Source of the DNA: Thiothrix sp.
GTDB lineage: Bacteria > Pseudomonadota > Gammaproteobacteria > Thiotrichales > Thiotrichaceae
DNA: 35,752 nt
Reading direction: 5' to 3'
Assembly: GCA_020442915.1 (NCBI GenBank)
Contig: JAGRJD010000002.1
Location: forward strand, 1 to 35,752
Position numbers and translations under genes: made by a program. The notes under the pieces are model-generated. The model worked only from the letters and a program-made list of their open reading frames with translations, searched no databases and was not told the origin of the DNA. Shown piece by piece: positions 18,882 through 27,005 of the stretch (position 1 is the first letter of the stretch; each line of letters begins with the position of its first letter).

Positions 18882-18911
18882 TTAGTAAACAACCGATAAG
18901 TTTACTATACT
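18882..18911 (+). promoter_or_regulatory. Possible promoter of the second lipoprotein gene
   Basis: TTAGTA (18882-18887), 18 bases, then TATACT (18906-18911) lie 42 bases before the ATG at 18953. The -10 box is good and the -35 box weak. Confidence 0.42.
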
Positions 18912-18952
18912 TGAGAGTGCTTTCCCTTAAACAACGAAAGAGACCGTAGACT

Positions 18953-19666
18953 ATGAAGATGAAAACCAGTTTATCTCTTGCAGCAGTGATTGCAGCGGGT
19001 CTGCTCGCTTCTGGTTGCAGCCAGCAGATGGTTGCCCAGCAGGCTGTGCAGGATGTTGAAGAGGTTGTTACTCCGGTAACACCGCCACCGCCACCACCGC
19101 CGCCGAAAGTCATTGTCGACTGCAGCAAGTGCAATCCGGCACCGAAACCTGCCACTGGCAACAAGTGGACTCATACCCACCCGGCCATTCCGGGCTGTAC
19201 GAATTCCACTACCCACAGCCACCCGTACACCAACCGCAACCATACTCACAAGTATAGCTGCAGAAAAAGTGTACGACCGGCTCCACGCCCGGTGGTAAGG
19301 CCGACTCCTGCTCCGATTGTGCGTCCGATTCCAGCACCGCGTCCAATGCCGGTACCGGTTCCACGTCCGGTAGTCAATCCGAACCTGCATACCCATCCGG
19401 CCATTCCAGGGTGCACCAATTCGACCCGTCATTCACACCCGAATGGCAATCGTCCGCACTCTCACCGTTACTCCTGCCGCCGTCCGGTTCAACGTCCTCC
19501 GGTTCACCGTCCTCCGGTCCAGCGCCCGGTTGTTCGTCCCGTCACGCCGATCCGTCCGGTCATGCCGCCAGTCATGCCGCCGGTCATGCCGAAGATCAAG
19601 GGTAAAGGCATCTTCCGGGGTCCGATCCAGATTGATCAGGGCATCATGCAACAGTATCAGCAGTAA
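18953..19666 (+). CDS. Putative lipoprotein with two His/Cys-rich units and KxKG-type C-terminal tail (paralogue 2)
   Basis: This 237-residue protein is a longer paralogue of the product at 16867. Its signal peptide ends LLASGC (Cys22) and the mature start is again CSQQM. A run of eight Pro precedes VDCSKC (57-60). The His/Cys unit occurs twice: 74-103 and 146-175, each starting HTHPAIPGC and ending with YSC. Long Pro/Arg/Val-rich linkers separate and follow them (PRPVVRPTP and RPVMPPVMPP types). The tail 212-237 starts MPKIKGKG and ends QYQQ. No enzyme motif is visible. The extended linkers suggest a protein that spans a distance in the periplasm or sits at the surface, with the units as compact possibly metal-bound modules; this is inference. 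Confidence 0.85.
   Translation: MKMKTSLSLAAVIAAGLLASGCSQQMVAQQAVQDVEEVVTPVTPPPPPPPPKVIVDCSKCNPAPKPATGNKWTHTHPAIPGCTNSTTHSHPYTNRNHTHKYSCRKSVRPAPRPVVRPTPAPIVRPIPAPRPMPVPVPRPVVNPNLHTHPAIPGCTNSTRHSHPNGNRPHSHRYSCRRPVQRPPVHRPPVQRPVVRPVTPIRPVMPPVMPPVMPKIKGKGIFRGPIQIDQGIMQQYQQ
19172..19261 (+). repeat. His/Cys-rich protein repeat unit, copy 2
   Basis: This codes for 30 residues: HTHPAIPGC, TNSTTHSHP, PYTNRNHTHK, then YSC. It is closest to copy 1 in the neighbouring gene, both in protein and in DNA. Confidence 0.85.
19388..19477 (+). repeat. His/Cys-rich protein repeat unit, copy 3
   Basis: This codes for 30 residues: HTHPAIPGC, TNSTRHSHP, a diverged linker NGNRPHSHR, then YSC. All Cys and His positions of copy 2 are kept. 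Confidence 0.85.
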
Positions 19667-19691
19667 TTTTTTCTGCTTTGATGGTTGTAGA

Positions 19692-19724
19692 AATACCCGA
19701 AGCTTCGGCTTCGGGTATTTTTTT
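19692..19724 (+). terminator. Rho-independent terminator after lipoprotein 2
   Basis: A perfect 12-bp stem (AATACCCGAAGC) with a TTCG tetraloop is followed by a run of T to 19724. This is a textbook intrinsic terminator, and the A-tract on the left side could let it work in both directions. Confidence 0.95.
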
Positions 19725-19838
19725 GTCGTGCCAGGACGCTGAAAAAAAGAACAGGCAGGTTCAGCTGCCAGTTGGCAGGGCAGGCATAAGCTGCTTCTTG
19801 ACAAGCCTCTTAATAAGAAAAAATAATGGGTGATTATT

Positions 19839-20171
19839 ATGAAATGCAAACTGACTTTTTCTGCTTTGATCTGTTCATTGTTGCTGGTATCTGCCTGCAG
19901 TCAGCAGCAACCCCGCGACACCGCTGCCATTGAGCCATTTCCTGCCGAGCCCGTCGCTGTTGATTCTGTAGCCATGGAGCCTGAAGTTGAGCTGGTGGCT
20001 GAAGAAGAGATCGTTGCTGTTCCGGATCTGCAGCCTGTGAGTGCGCCCGCTGTGACACCGCCTGTTGCAGAAGCTGATGTTCTGATCTCCATGCCGGCTG
20101 TAAAGGCCAAGGGGCAGTACAAGGGTGTGGTTGGTATTGACCGGCAGGCCGTGCGTCAGTATCAGTATTAA
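19839..20171 (+). CDS. Small putative lipoprotein sharing the KxKG-type C-terminal tail (member 3)
   Basis: The 110-residue product has a lipoprotein signal peptide ending LVSAC (Cys20), a mature start CSQQQ like its two neighbours, and an acidic Ala/Val/Pro/Glu-rich middle (about 25-80) without Cys or His. The tail at 85-110 starts MPAVKAKG and ends RQYQY. It aligns without gaps, over 26 residues, to the tails of the other two lipoproteins. It lacks the His/Cys unit. I chose the ATG at 19839 over an in-frame GTG at 19830 because GGGTGA lies 5 bases upstream. It stands alone between a terminator and the DUF1287 gene. Function unknown. Confidence 0.82.
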   Translation: MKCKLTFSALICSLLLVSACSQQQPRDTAAIEPFPAEPVAVDSVAMEPEVELVAEEEIVAVPDLQPVSAPAVTPPVAEADVLISMPAVKAKGQYKGVVGIDRQAVRQYQY

Positions 20172-20305
20172 TGCTTGCTCTGGATAGTTATTTTTTATCT
20201 AAAAGCGTGTGTAAAGCATGGCTGATTCAAATAGAATACAGCATAAGTCTTGAAGCGGGTAGGTCTGGATGGTTTTAATGGCTGACCAGACCAACAGGAG
20301 ATATT

Positions 20306-21469
20306 GTGAGCAGAAACTCTTTCATAAATAATTTTGATGTTGCCTGCTGGTCGATACTGATTGCTGGATGCCTGATGAGTAGCGGATGCGCCGTGGCACC
20401 GTCAGGCAAGCCGGAAACCAGGTCGGTGACTGCCGTATCCGGTGTCGACGGCAAGAGCACGGACGGCAAGGCCGAGGTCAAGGTCGATGTCAAACCTGTG
20501 GTAGCCAGCCAGCGTCCGGTGAATGCCGGGGGTAAGGCTAAAAGCCGGGCCGAGAGTGGGAGCGCTGCCACAGACCGGACCAATTACCATGACGAATTTG
20601 ACAAGAAGCGCTTGCAGTATAATTTGGCTTGGGAGCGCAAGCAGGAAGAACTGAGGCGCAAGCAGTCCTATGTCCAGTCCTGGGAACAGCAGCAGGCTGC
20701 TGCACAGAGGCTGCAACGCAGTGCACGGGCGGAGGCTGCACCGTCACGGGAGACGGGCCAGGTTGCTGCTGCCAATATTCCGCACTACTCCGGTGTGAGC
20801 ATACAGAATGGTACGGCCCCTGTGCCCCAATGGGGTGGGCAGTCACAGCCGGCGCGTCGTCCGCAGCCACAGTATGCGGCCCGGCATGCGTTTCCGCAGA
20901 ACCCCAATCTGAGTGGGATTCTGGTGCGGGCCGCACTGGATCGCACCCGTTACAACGTGACATATGACGGACGTTACCTGCCGATCGGCTATCCGAATGG
21001 GGATGTGCCATCCAATATCGGTGTCTGTACGGATACCGTGATTCGGTCTTACCGGCGCCTGGGTATCGATCTGCAGCAACTGGTACATGAGGATATGTCC
21101 CAGTCATTTTATGTTTACCCCAATCTGCCCAAGTGGGGGCTGTCGGGGCCGGATCCCAATATTGACCATCGCCGGGTGCACAACCTCAAGGTCTTTTTCA
21201 CCCGCTACGGGCAGCGCCTGCCCGTAACCCATAACGCGCTGAACTACCGCCCCGGTGATCTGGTTACCTGGAGTCTGGGCGGGGATCAGGAGCACATCGG
21301 CGTCGTTGTGGACCGTATTTCGCCTGAGGACCCGAACCGTTACATGATTGTGCATAATGTCGGTGAGGGTGAAAAGCTGGAAGATGTCCTGTTCAAATGG
21401 CCTGTTACCGGACATTTTCGTTACCTTCCTGCTTACCAGTCCGGTCCGCAGCTGGCTTCTGTCCAGTAA
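20306..21469 (+). CDS. DUF1287 domain protein with lipoprotein-type N-terminus
   Basis: The 387-residue protein has two parts. Residues 1-200 contain a lipoprotein-like signal (possible lipidated Cys at 22 in LIAGC or at 28 in MSSGC), then a charged, Gln/Arg-rich helical region (95-145) and a Pro/Gln-rich linker. Residues 205-375 match DUF1287: [49 protein letters not shown] and HIGVVVDR. The fold resembles NlpC/P60 hydrolases, with C241 and H330 as probable catalytic residues; the enzyme activity of this family is not established to my knowledge. The start is a GTG with CAGGAG 5 bases upstream. It closes the exported-protein block before rpsP. Confidence 0.88.
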   Translation: MSRNSFINNFDVACWSILIAGCLMSSGCAVAPSGKPETRSVTAVSGVDGKSTDGKAEVKVDVKPVVASQRPVNAGGKAKSRAESGSAATDRTNYHDEFDKKRLQYNLAWERKQEELRRKQSYVQSWEQQQAAAQRLQRSARAEAAPSRETGQVAAANIPHYSGVSIQNGTAPVPQWGGQSQPARRPQPQYAARHAFPQNPNLSGILVRAALDRTRYNVTYDGRYLPIGYPNGDVPSNIGVCTDTVIRSYRRLGIDLQQLVHEDMSQSFYVYPNLPKWGLSGPDPNIDHRRVHNLKVFFTRYGQRLPVTHNALNYRPGDLVTWSLGGDQEHIGVVVDRISPEDPNRYMIVHNVGEGEKLEDVLFKWPVTGHFRYLPAYQSGPQLASVQ

Positions 21470-21564
21470 CTGCGGGGGTTGGGGACAACCACTTGCTTGC
21501 CGCTTTCAGTCAGCGGCAAGCAACCCGTGCTGCGTCCGGCATGGGAATTAATTCCGGAAGGTAC

Positions 21565-21592
21565 TTCACTTTTACTGAAAAAACCGTACAAT
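21565..21592 (+). promoter_or_regulatory. Probable promoter of the rpsP operon
   Basis: TTCACT (21565-21570), 16 bases, then TACAAT (21587-21592) lie about 70 bases before the rpsP ATG. Both boxes are reasonable sigma-70 matches and the gap 21470-21660 holds no gene. Confidence 0.5.
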
Positions 21593-21660
21593 TGCGCGTT
21601 TACTTTTGGCTGCTGCCCTGTCAGCTGCCACTATTCGTTTTTAGCAAGGTTCTGGAACAT

Positions 21661-21948
21661 ATGGTCACAATCCGTCTGGCGCGTGGTGGCGCGAAAAAAC
21701 GCCCGTTTTACAACATTGTCGTGACTGACAAACGCAAACCACGCGACAGTGGTTATATTGAGCGCTTGGGGTTTTTCAATCCGGTTGCCCGTGGCAAGGA
21801 AGTGCGGTTGCAGTTTGATCAGGAGCGGGTTCAGTACTGGTTGTCCCAGGGGGCCCAGCCCAGCGAGCGGGTTGGCAAGCTGCTGAAGGATACCGGTACC
21901 GGCAGCAATGAGCATGAAACGGCTGCCACGGTCGAAGCAGCAGCCTGA
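21661..21948 (+). CDS. rpsP: 30S ribosomal protein S16
   Basis: S16 binds 16S rRNA early in small-subunit assembly. The 95-residue product starts [20 protein letters not shown], a near-standard S16 N-terminus, and keeps [13 protein letters not shown]. The Ala/Thr/Glu-rich C-terminal end is the usual variable part. The open frame extends upstream, but the ATG at 21661 gives the family start. It is the first gene of rpsP-rimM-trmD-rplS. Confidence 0.98.
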   Translation: MVTIRLARGGAKKRPFYNIVVTDKRKPRDSGYIERLGFFNPVARGKEVRLQFDQERVQYWLSQGAQPSERVGKLLKDTGTGSNEHETAATVEAAA

Positions 21949-21961
21949 TCGTTGTGGACTG

Positions 21962-22477
21962 ATGCCGGCGGATGATGACTGCATGATCGTCCTTGGCAGG
22001 ATCGTCGGGGTTTATGGTGTCAAAGGCTGGGTGAAAATTCACTCGCATACCTCCCCGCTTGACAATATTCTGGGGTATGACATCTGGCATCTGTCTTCCG
22101 GAGCGAATGTCTGGCAGACAAGGCGGTTACTGGATGGAAAGTTGCAGGGCAAGGGCCTGATTGCCCGGCTGGAGAATGTCGGTGATCGGGATGCTGCACT
22201 GGCTTTGCGGGGAAGTGAGATTGCGGTTGAGCGTGATGAACTTCCCGTGCTGTCCGAGGGTGAATATTACTGGATTGATCTGATCGGTATGCAGGTCGAA
22301 ACCCTTGATGGGGTCAGGCTTGGCGTCATTGATTACCTGTTTGAAACTGGTGCCAATGATGTAATGGTGGTTCAGGGTGAGCGGGAGCGTTGGATTCCCT
22401 GGCTGATGGGCAGCGTGATCCGGTCGGTTTCACTGGCGCAGCGACAGGTCCGGGTTGACTGGGATCCGGAGTTCTGA
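21962..22477 (+). CDS. rimM: 16S rRNA processing protein RimM
   Basis: RimM helps mature the 3' (head) domain of the 30S subunit and interacts with S19. The 171-residue product has the N-terminal barrel (IVLGRIVGVYGVKGWVKIHS) and the C-terminal PRC-barrel (YYWIDLIGMQVETLDG, ending WIPWLMGSVIRSV). The start is uncertain. The ATG at 21962 gives MPADDDCMIVLG and lies 13 bases after rpsP; an ATG at 21983 also fits, and an upstream frame extends into rpsP. The length is slightly below E. coli RimM (182). Confidence 0.94.
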   Translation: MPADDDCMIVLGRIVGVYGVKGWVKIHSHTSPLDNILGYDIWHLSSGANVWQTRRLLDGKLQGKGLIARLENVGDRDAALALRGSEIAVERDELPVLSEGEYYWIDLIGMQVETLDGVRLGVIDYLFETGANDVMVVQGERERWIPWLMGSVIRSVSLAQRQVRVDWDPEF

Positions 22478-22479
22478 TA

Positions 22480-23253
22480 GTGGTTGACCAGCAGAGCGGG
22501 TTGCGTTTCGATGTCATCACCCTGTTTCCTGATCTGGTCTGGTCAGTTGCAGGTTGTGGTGTGGTCGGGCGTGCCCTGGAACGGGGTTTGATAAGCCTGC
22601 AGTGCACCAGTCCACGGGATTTCACCCATGATGTGCACCGTACTGTGGATGACCGTCCTTATGGCGGGGGACCCGGGATGGTCATGAAACCGGACGCACT
22701 GCTGGCAGCCATCCGGGTCGTGCGTCGCAGTAATCCCGGACCACTGGTCTACATGAGTCCGCAGGGCAGGCCGTTGACACAGGTGCGGATGAGGCAATTC
22801 GCTCAGGTGCCGGCGCTTATTCTGCTGGCCGGGCGTTATGAAGGTATTGATGAGCGGGTCATTGACCTGGAAGTGAATGAAGAGTGCTCATTAGGTGACT
22901 ATGTGCTGAGTGGTGGTGAGTTGGCGGCGATGGCTGTGATTGATGGGGTTACCCGTCTGCTGCCCGGTGCATTGGGGCATGATGAGTCAGCGGTGCAGGA
23001 TTCGTTCACGGATGGTCTGCTGGATTGCCCGCATTACACCCGCCCCGATTGTGTGGAAGGGTTAGGCGTTCCGGCCGTACTGAAAAGCGGTGACCACGCG
23101 GTGATCGCCCGCTGGCGCAGGAAGCAGTCCTTGGGCCTGACTTGGCTGAAGCGCCCGGATTTGTTGAAAAACAGGATTTTACAGCCCGTTGAGCAGGCAC
23201 TGCTGGCGGAGTTTATACAGGAATACAAGGTTTTGTCAGAGGTTAAACCATGA
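22480..23253 (+). CDS. trmD: tRNA (guanine-N1)-methyltransferase TrmD
   Basis: TrmD methylates G37 of tRNAs with a G36 neighbour using S-adenosylmethionine, which prevents +1 frameshifts. The 257-residue protein carries [10 protein letters not shown] at the N-terminus and the deep trefoil-knot segment [17 protein letters not shown] followed by [15 protein letters not shown]. The start is a GTG with GGAG 8 bases upstream inside the end of rimM. Its TGA overlaps the rplS ATG by four bases. Confidence 0.98.
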   Translation: MVDQQSGLRFDVITLFPDLVWSVAGCGVVGRALERGLISLQCTSPRDFTHDVHRTVDDRPYGGGPGMVMKPDALLAAIRVVRRSNPGPLVYMSPQGRPLTQVRMRQFAQVPALILLAGRYEGIDERVIDLEVNEECSLGDYVLSGGELAAMAVIDGVTRLLPGALGHDESAVQDSFTDGLLDCPHYTRPDCVEGLGVPAVLKSGDHAVIARWRRKQSLGLTWLKRPDLLKNRILQPVEQALLAEFIQEYKVLSEVKP

Positions 23254-23594
23254 ACAAGATAATCCAGCAGTTGGAACAGGAACAGATGCAGAAGTCGATC
23301 CCCGATTTTGCACCCGGTGATACCGTAGTGGTGCAGGTCCGGGTCACGGAAGGGGATAAAGAGCGTCTGCAGGCCTATGAAGGTGTTGTTATTGCCAAGA
23401 AAAACCGGGGTCTGAATTCGGCCTTTACCGTACGCAAGATTTCCTATGGCGAAGGGGTGGAGCGCGTTTTTCAGACTTACAGCAACAGCATTTCCGATAT
23501 TGTCGTGAAAAGGCGTGGCGATGTCCGGCGTGCCAAGCTGTACTACCTGCGTGGCCTGACGGGCAAGGCTGCGCGTATCAAGGAAAAGGTCTGA
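23250..23594 (+). CDS. rplS: 50S ribosomal protein L19
   Basis: L19 lies at the subunit interface. The 114-residue product has [20 protein letters not shown], the loop [20 protein letters not shown] and [15 protein letters not shown], all diagnostic, and the usual length. It is translationally coupled to trmD through an ATGA overlap, with AGAGG 8 bases before the start. A hairpin follows. Confidence 0.98.
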   Translation: MNKIIQQLEQEQMQKSIPDFAPGDTVVVQVRVTEGDKERLQAYEGVVIAKKNRGLNSAFTVRKISYGEGVERVFQTYSNSISDIVVKRRGDVRRAKLYYLRGLTGKAARIKEKV

Positions 23595-23611
23595 CCCTTT
23601 ACTATAGGTTT

Positions 23612-23646
23612 AAGGGCGGGTGACTCCACGCTGTGCCCCGCCTTTT
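23612..23646 (+). terminator. Terminator of the rpsP operon
   Basis: The stem GGCGGG pairs with CCCGCC and is extended by one G-U and two A-T pairs. It has a 15-base loop and ends in TTTT. It lies 18 bases after rplS. A small dyad, ATACA-TT-TGTAT (23670-23681), follows in the gap before the next gene and may be an operator; I cannot assign it. Confidence 0.75.
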
Positions 23647-23753
23647 AAGCGCGTTTGTCTGTTAAATCTATACATTTGTATCAAGCTTGCTTTAAGCTAG
23701 GCCCAGCTCTTTAATTATAAAAACAATCCATGAGAAGTTCGGGGTAACATCCT

Positions 23754-25589
23754 GTGAGTGGTGCCTTGGTATCCTATACCTACATACCATCGCTGTCCGT
23801 ATGGCATCTGGCAGGTCTGCTTTTATTATTCCTGATCCTGGTTCTGGCCGGGTTGTTGTTGTTTCGGCGTCGAAAAGATAGCCAGAGTGTCGATGATGTC
23901 AGGCTGTTGCCGCTGAATGTTGCCATTTCCGCCTTGATGGACATTGATGAGGCAGCCGTACTGGTTGGCCGTGATGGCAAGGTACAGTTTATCAATCTGG
24001 CAGCTGAAAAACTCTTCAAAACGCGGATGCACACAGCCCGTGGCCGCCTGTATCTTGACCTGTTTCAGTTGCTTGATCCTGCACGGCGTACCCCCATCAA
24101 GTGGATGGAGCAGTGTAGTGCCGGGCAGCATCACCATTTTCAGGACTGCCTGCTGAATTGCCGGGGGATTCAGGAGCTGGAAACAGCTTATCTGGGGCGG
24201 CCTTTCTCGCTGAATGGCAGCCGGGTGGATTCGTTTCTGCTGTTGCTGCGTGATCATGCCGAAGTCCGGGCCCTGCAGATCCAGTTGCGCTACCTGTTGA
24301 CCAATGATCAGCAAACCCGGCTTTTGAACCGTAAAAACTTTGAGGTCAAGCTCAAGGTGGCCCTGAACGAAGCCCGTATCAGTGATGTCAGGCATTCATT
24401 CATCAATGTATCGCTGGATCAGTTCAAAGCCGTCAATGACACACTCGGACATGGTGCCGGAGACATCTTTATCGAACGGGTTGCTGACCTGCTGCGGGGC
24501 CAGATCGACAAGCGCCGGGATGTGGTCGCCCGTATCGGGGGAGATGAGTTCGGTATCCTGCTGCGTGACATGGAGCCGACTGAGGCAATCAGGACTGCAG
24601 AACGGATCCGGCTGGCCATCATGCAGTACGGGTTTTCCTGGGAAGGCCAGAATCACAGGATTACCGCCAGTATCGGGCTTGTACCCATTCACCGGGATTC
24701 AGGAACGCCCAACCACCTGCTGTCACTGGCGGATGCAGCCTGCCGGGTGGCCAAAAACAAGGGTGGAAACATCCTGCATGTCTACCGCCCGGATGATGCG
24801 GAGATCAAGCGTCAGCGGGGGCAGCTGCACTGGGTATCCCTGCTCAACAAGGCTTTCGAGGCTGGTCAGTTCAAGCTGGTGGCCCAGCCCATCCATCCGC
24901 TGGAGGGTCGGGCTTTCCAGCGTCCTTACCACCATTATGAAATTCTGATCCGCCTGTACGACGCTGAAGGTAAAATTCTGTCACCGGATGAGTTCATTCC
25001 GGCTGCCGAATATTATTCGATGATGCCCAAGCTGGATCGCTGGGTTATCAGTAATCTGCTGAGCCATCTGGGCGCGGTCGGAGCGAAAGAGCCACAGCCG
25101 GTTTTTTCTGTCAATCTTTCGGGTCAGAGTCTGGATGATCCGGGTTTCCTGAAGTTCGTACTGGATGCTATTCGCCACAAGGGAATATCACCTAAAATGC
25201 TGGGCTTTGAGATCACCGAGAGGGTTGCCATCAATAACCTGGCACTGGCACGCAGGTTTGTCGATACCCTCAGGGGACTCGGGTGCCGGTTCTCACTGGA
25301 TGACTTCGGTACCGGCGTCAGTTCGTTCGGGTATCTGAAAGAGCTGCCCATGGACTACCTCAAGATTGACGGCAGCTTCATCAAAGATATTGTGACGGAT
25401 GATGTGGCCCGTGCTATGGTGCAGTCTGTAAATCAGGTCGGCCAGCTGATGGCAGTCAAGACAGTGGCCGAGTATGTTGAGAATGAGCAGATTATTGCCA
25501 TTCTGCGCGAGATCGGTGTGGATTACGGTCAGGGCTGGGGAATATCCAAACCGATTCCGCTGCCACTGGTGATTGCCCGGCATAAATAA
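23754..25589 (+). CDS. Membrane PAS-GGDEF-EAL protein, probable c-di-GMP phosphodiesterase
   Basis: The 611-residue protein has one membrane segment (17-37), a PAS-like domain (about 55-170), a GGDEF domain (about 175-345) and an EAL domain (about 360-605). GGDEF itself is intact (262-266). However the first Asp of the metal-binding D-x-D-x-FK motif is Ser (S220 in VSLDQFK), and the inhibitory RxxD site reads KRRD (253-256). The EAL domain keeps its catalytic set: E396 (EIL variant of EAL), N454, E486 (EITE), D516-D517, K537, E573 and Q593. I infer c-di-GMP hydrolysis, with the GGDEF half as a GTP or regulatory module. The start is a GTG; GGGGT lies about 8 bases upstream. It is not in an operon with rplS, whose terminator intervenes. 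Confidence 0.9.
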   Translation: MSGALVSYTYIPSLSVWHLAGLLLLFLILVLAGLLLFRRRKDSQSVDDVRLLPLNVAISALMDIDEAAVLVGRDGKVQFINLAAEKLFKTRMHTARGRLYLDLFQLLDPARRTPIKWMEQCSAGQHHHFQDCLLNCRGIQELETAYLGRPFSLNGSRVDSFLLLLRDHAEVRALQIQLRYLLTNDQQTRLLNRKNFEVKLKVALNEARISDVRHSFINVSLDQFKAVNDTLGHGAGDIFIERVADLLRGQIDKRRDVVARIGGDEFGILLRDMEPTEAIRTAERIRLAIMQYGFSWEGQNHRITASIGLVPIHRDSGTPNHLLSLADAACRVAKNKGGNILHVYRPDDAEIKRQRGQLHWVSLLNKAFEAGQFKLVAQPIHPLEGRAFQRPYHHYEILIRLYDAEGKILSPDEFIPAAEYYSMMPKLDRWVISNLLSHLGAVGAKEPQPVFSVNLSGQSLDDPGFLKFVLDAIRHKGISPKMLGFEITERVAINNLALARRFVDTLRGLGCRFSLDDFGTGVSSFGYLKELPMDYLKIDGSFIKDIVTDDVARAMVQSVNQVGQLMAVKTVAEYVENEQIIAILREIGVDYGQGWGISKPIPLPLVIARHK

Positions 25590-25637
25590 TCCGTCAATGA
25601 TGGCGCGGCAGCGAAGCGGGATGACAGTGAGGGGCTT

Positions 25638-26996
25638 GTGAAAATTCATATTCTGGGTATCTGCGGTACGTTCATGGGCGGCATTGCCCTGCTGGCTCGT
25701 GAGAAGGGGTTTGACGTCAGCGGCTCGGATACCAATGTCTATCCTCCCATGAGCACCATGCTGGAGCAGCAGGGCATCACCATCATGGAAGGCTATGATC
25801 CGGCACACATTCCTGCCGATGTTGACTGTGTGGTGGTGGGCAATGTCATGAAGCGCGGGCTGGCGGTGGTGGAGTATCTGCTGGGCCGTAACCTGCCTTA
25901 CCGCTCGGGGCCGCAATGGCTGTATGAAAACCTGCTGCAGGACCGCTGGGTGTTGGCTGTGGCGGGTACACACGGGAAAACCACCACGTCCGGCATGCTG
26001 GCTTGGATTCTGGAGCAGGCGGGCCTTGAGCCGGGTTTTCTGATCGGCGGGGTTCCGGAGAATTTTGGCTGCTCGGCCCGCTTGGGGCAGCTGCCGTTTT
26101 TTGTGGTTGAAGCCGATGAATATGATACGGCCTTTTTTGACAAGCGTTCCAAGTTTGTGCATTACCATCCGCGTACGGTGATTCTCAACAACCTGGAATA
26201 TGATCATGCCGACATTTTTCCGAACCTGGATGCCATTAAAACCCAGTTCCATCACCTGATGCGCATGGTGCCGGGCAATGGTCTGGCTGTGGTCAATGGT
26301 AACGCATCTTCCCTGCAGGATGTTCTGCACATGGGCTGCTGGACGCCGGTAGAAACCTTTGCACACGGGGACTGGCAGGCTGAATGCCTGAGTCCGGACG
26401 GCAGTTCGTTCGAGGTGTCGCATCAGGGGCAGCCACAGGGTGTAGTCCATTGGGAGCTGATGGGGCGGCATAATGTTGATAATGCCCTGGCGGCCATTGC
26501 TGCAGCCCGGCATGCCGGGGTTCCGGTTGTGGAAGCCATCCGGGCCCTGGCATCCTTCCGCAATGTCAAACGTCGCATGCAGCTGCAGGGCGAGGCTGGC
26601 GGCGTGCGGGTCTATGATGATTTTGCCCACCATCCGACCGCTATCAGCACCACCCTGGATGGCCTGCGTGCCAGAGTGGGTACCAATCGTATCATTGCCT
26701 TGCTGGAACCACGTTCCAATACCATGCGTCTGGGCGTGCACAAGGATGCACTGGCCGCTTCACTGGCTGCTGCCGATGAAGTCTGGCTGTATCAGCCGCC
26801 GGGGCTGGACTGGACGCTGGACCCGGTGGTACAGGCGCTGGGCGACAGGGGACATCAGGTCGGTGATGTGGATGAATTGGCCGTTCAGGTTGTGCAGGGC
26901 GCGCGGGCAGGAGACCATGTGCTGGTCATGAGTAATGGCGGCTTTGGCGGCATTCATGAGAAACTGCTGGATCGTTTGGCCGGGAAAGCTGTCTGA
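25638..26996 (+). CDS. mpl: UDP-N-acetylmuramate:L-alanyl-gamma-D-glutamyl-meso-diaminopimelate ligase Mpl
   Basis: Mpl reattaches the recycled tripeptide L-Ala-gamma-D-Glu-mDAP to UDP-MurNAc in the cytoplasm, bypassing MurC-E. The 452-residue product begins KIHILGICGTFMGGIA, distinctive of Mpl relative to MurC. It has the Mur-ligase ATP loop GTHGKTTT at 110-117, the EADEYDTAFFDKRSKF segment, and the DDFAHHPTA C-terminal domain motif. The start is a GTG preceded by GAGGGG. ubiX begins 9 bases after the stop, a pairing also known from pseudomonads. Confidence 0.96.
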   Translation: MKIHILGICGTFMGGIALLAREKGFDVSGSDTNVYPPMSTMLEQQGITIMEGYDPAHIPADVDCVVVGNVMKRGLAVVEYLLGRNLPYRSGPQWLYENLLQDRWVLAVAGTHGKTTTSGMLAWILEQAGLEPGFLIGGVPENFGCSARLGQLPFFVVEADEYDTAFFDKRSKFVHYHPRTVILNNLEYDHADIFPNLDAIKTQFHHLMRMVPGNGLAVVNGNASSLQDVLHMGCWTPVETFAHGDWQAECLSPDGSSFEVSHQGQPQGVVHWELMGRHNVDNALAAIAAARHAGVPVVEAIRALASFRNVKRRMQLQGEAGGVRVYDDFAHHPTAISTTLDGLRARVGTNRIIALLEPRSNTMRLGVHKDALAASLAAADEVWLYQPPGLDWTLDPVVQALGDRGHQVGDVDELAVQVVQGARAGDHVLVMSNGGFGGIHEKLLDRLAGKAV

Positions 26997-27005
26997 CAGG
27001 CTTGC

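Noticed and set aside
18911..18920. GAGAGTGC resembling half of a CIRCE element
   Set aside because: There is no matching TTAGCACTC arm nine bases away, and the site precedes a lipoprotein gene rather than a chaperone gene.
17125..19477. CRISPR or DNA-level repeat array
   Set aside because: The similarity is in protein units within reading frames; spacers and repeats are not of regular DNA length.
25293..26741. A 482-codon minus-strand frame over the EAL end and mpl
   Set aside because: It covers two confidently identified genes, crosses their boundary, and its His/Gln/Arg-rich product shows no family.
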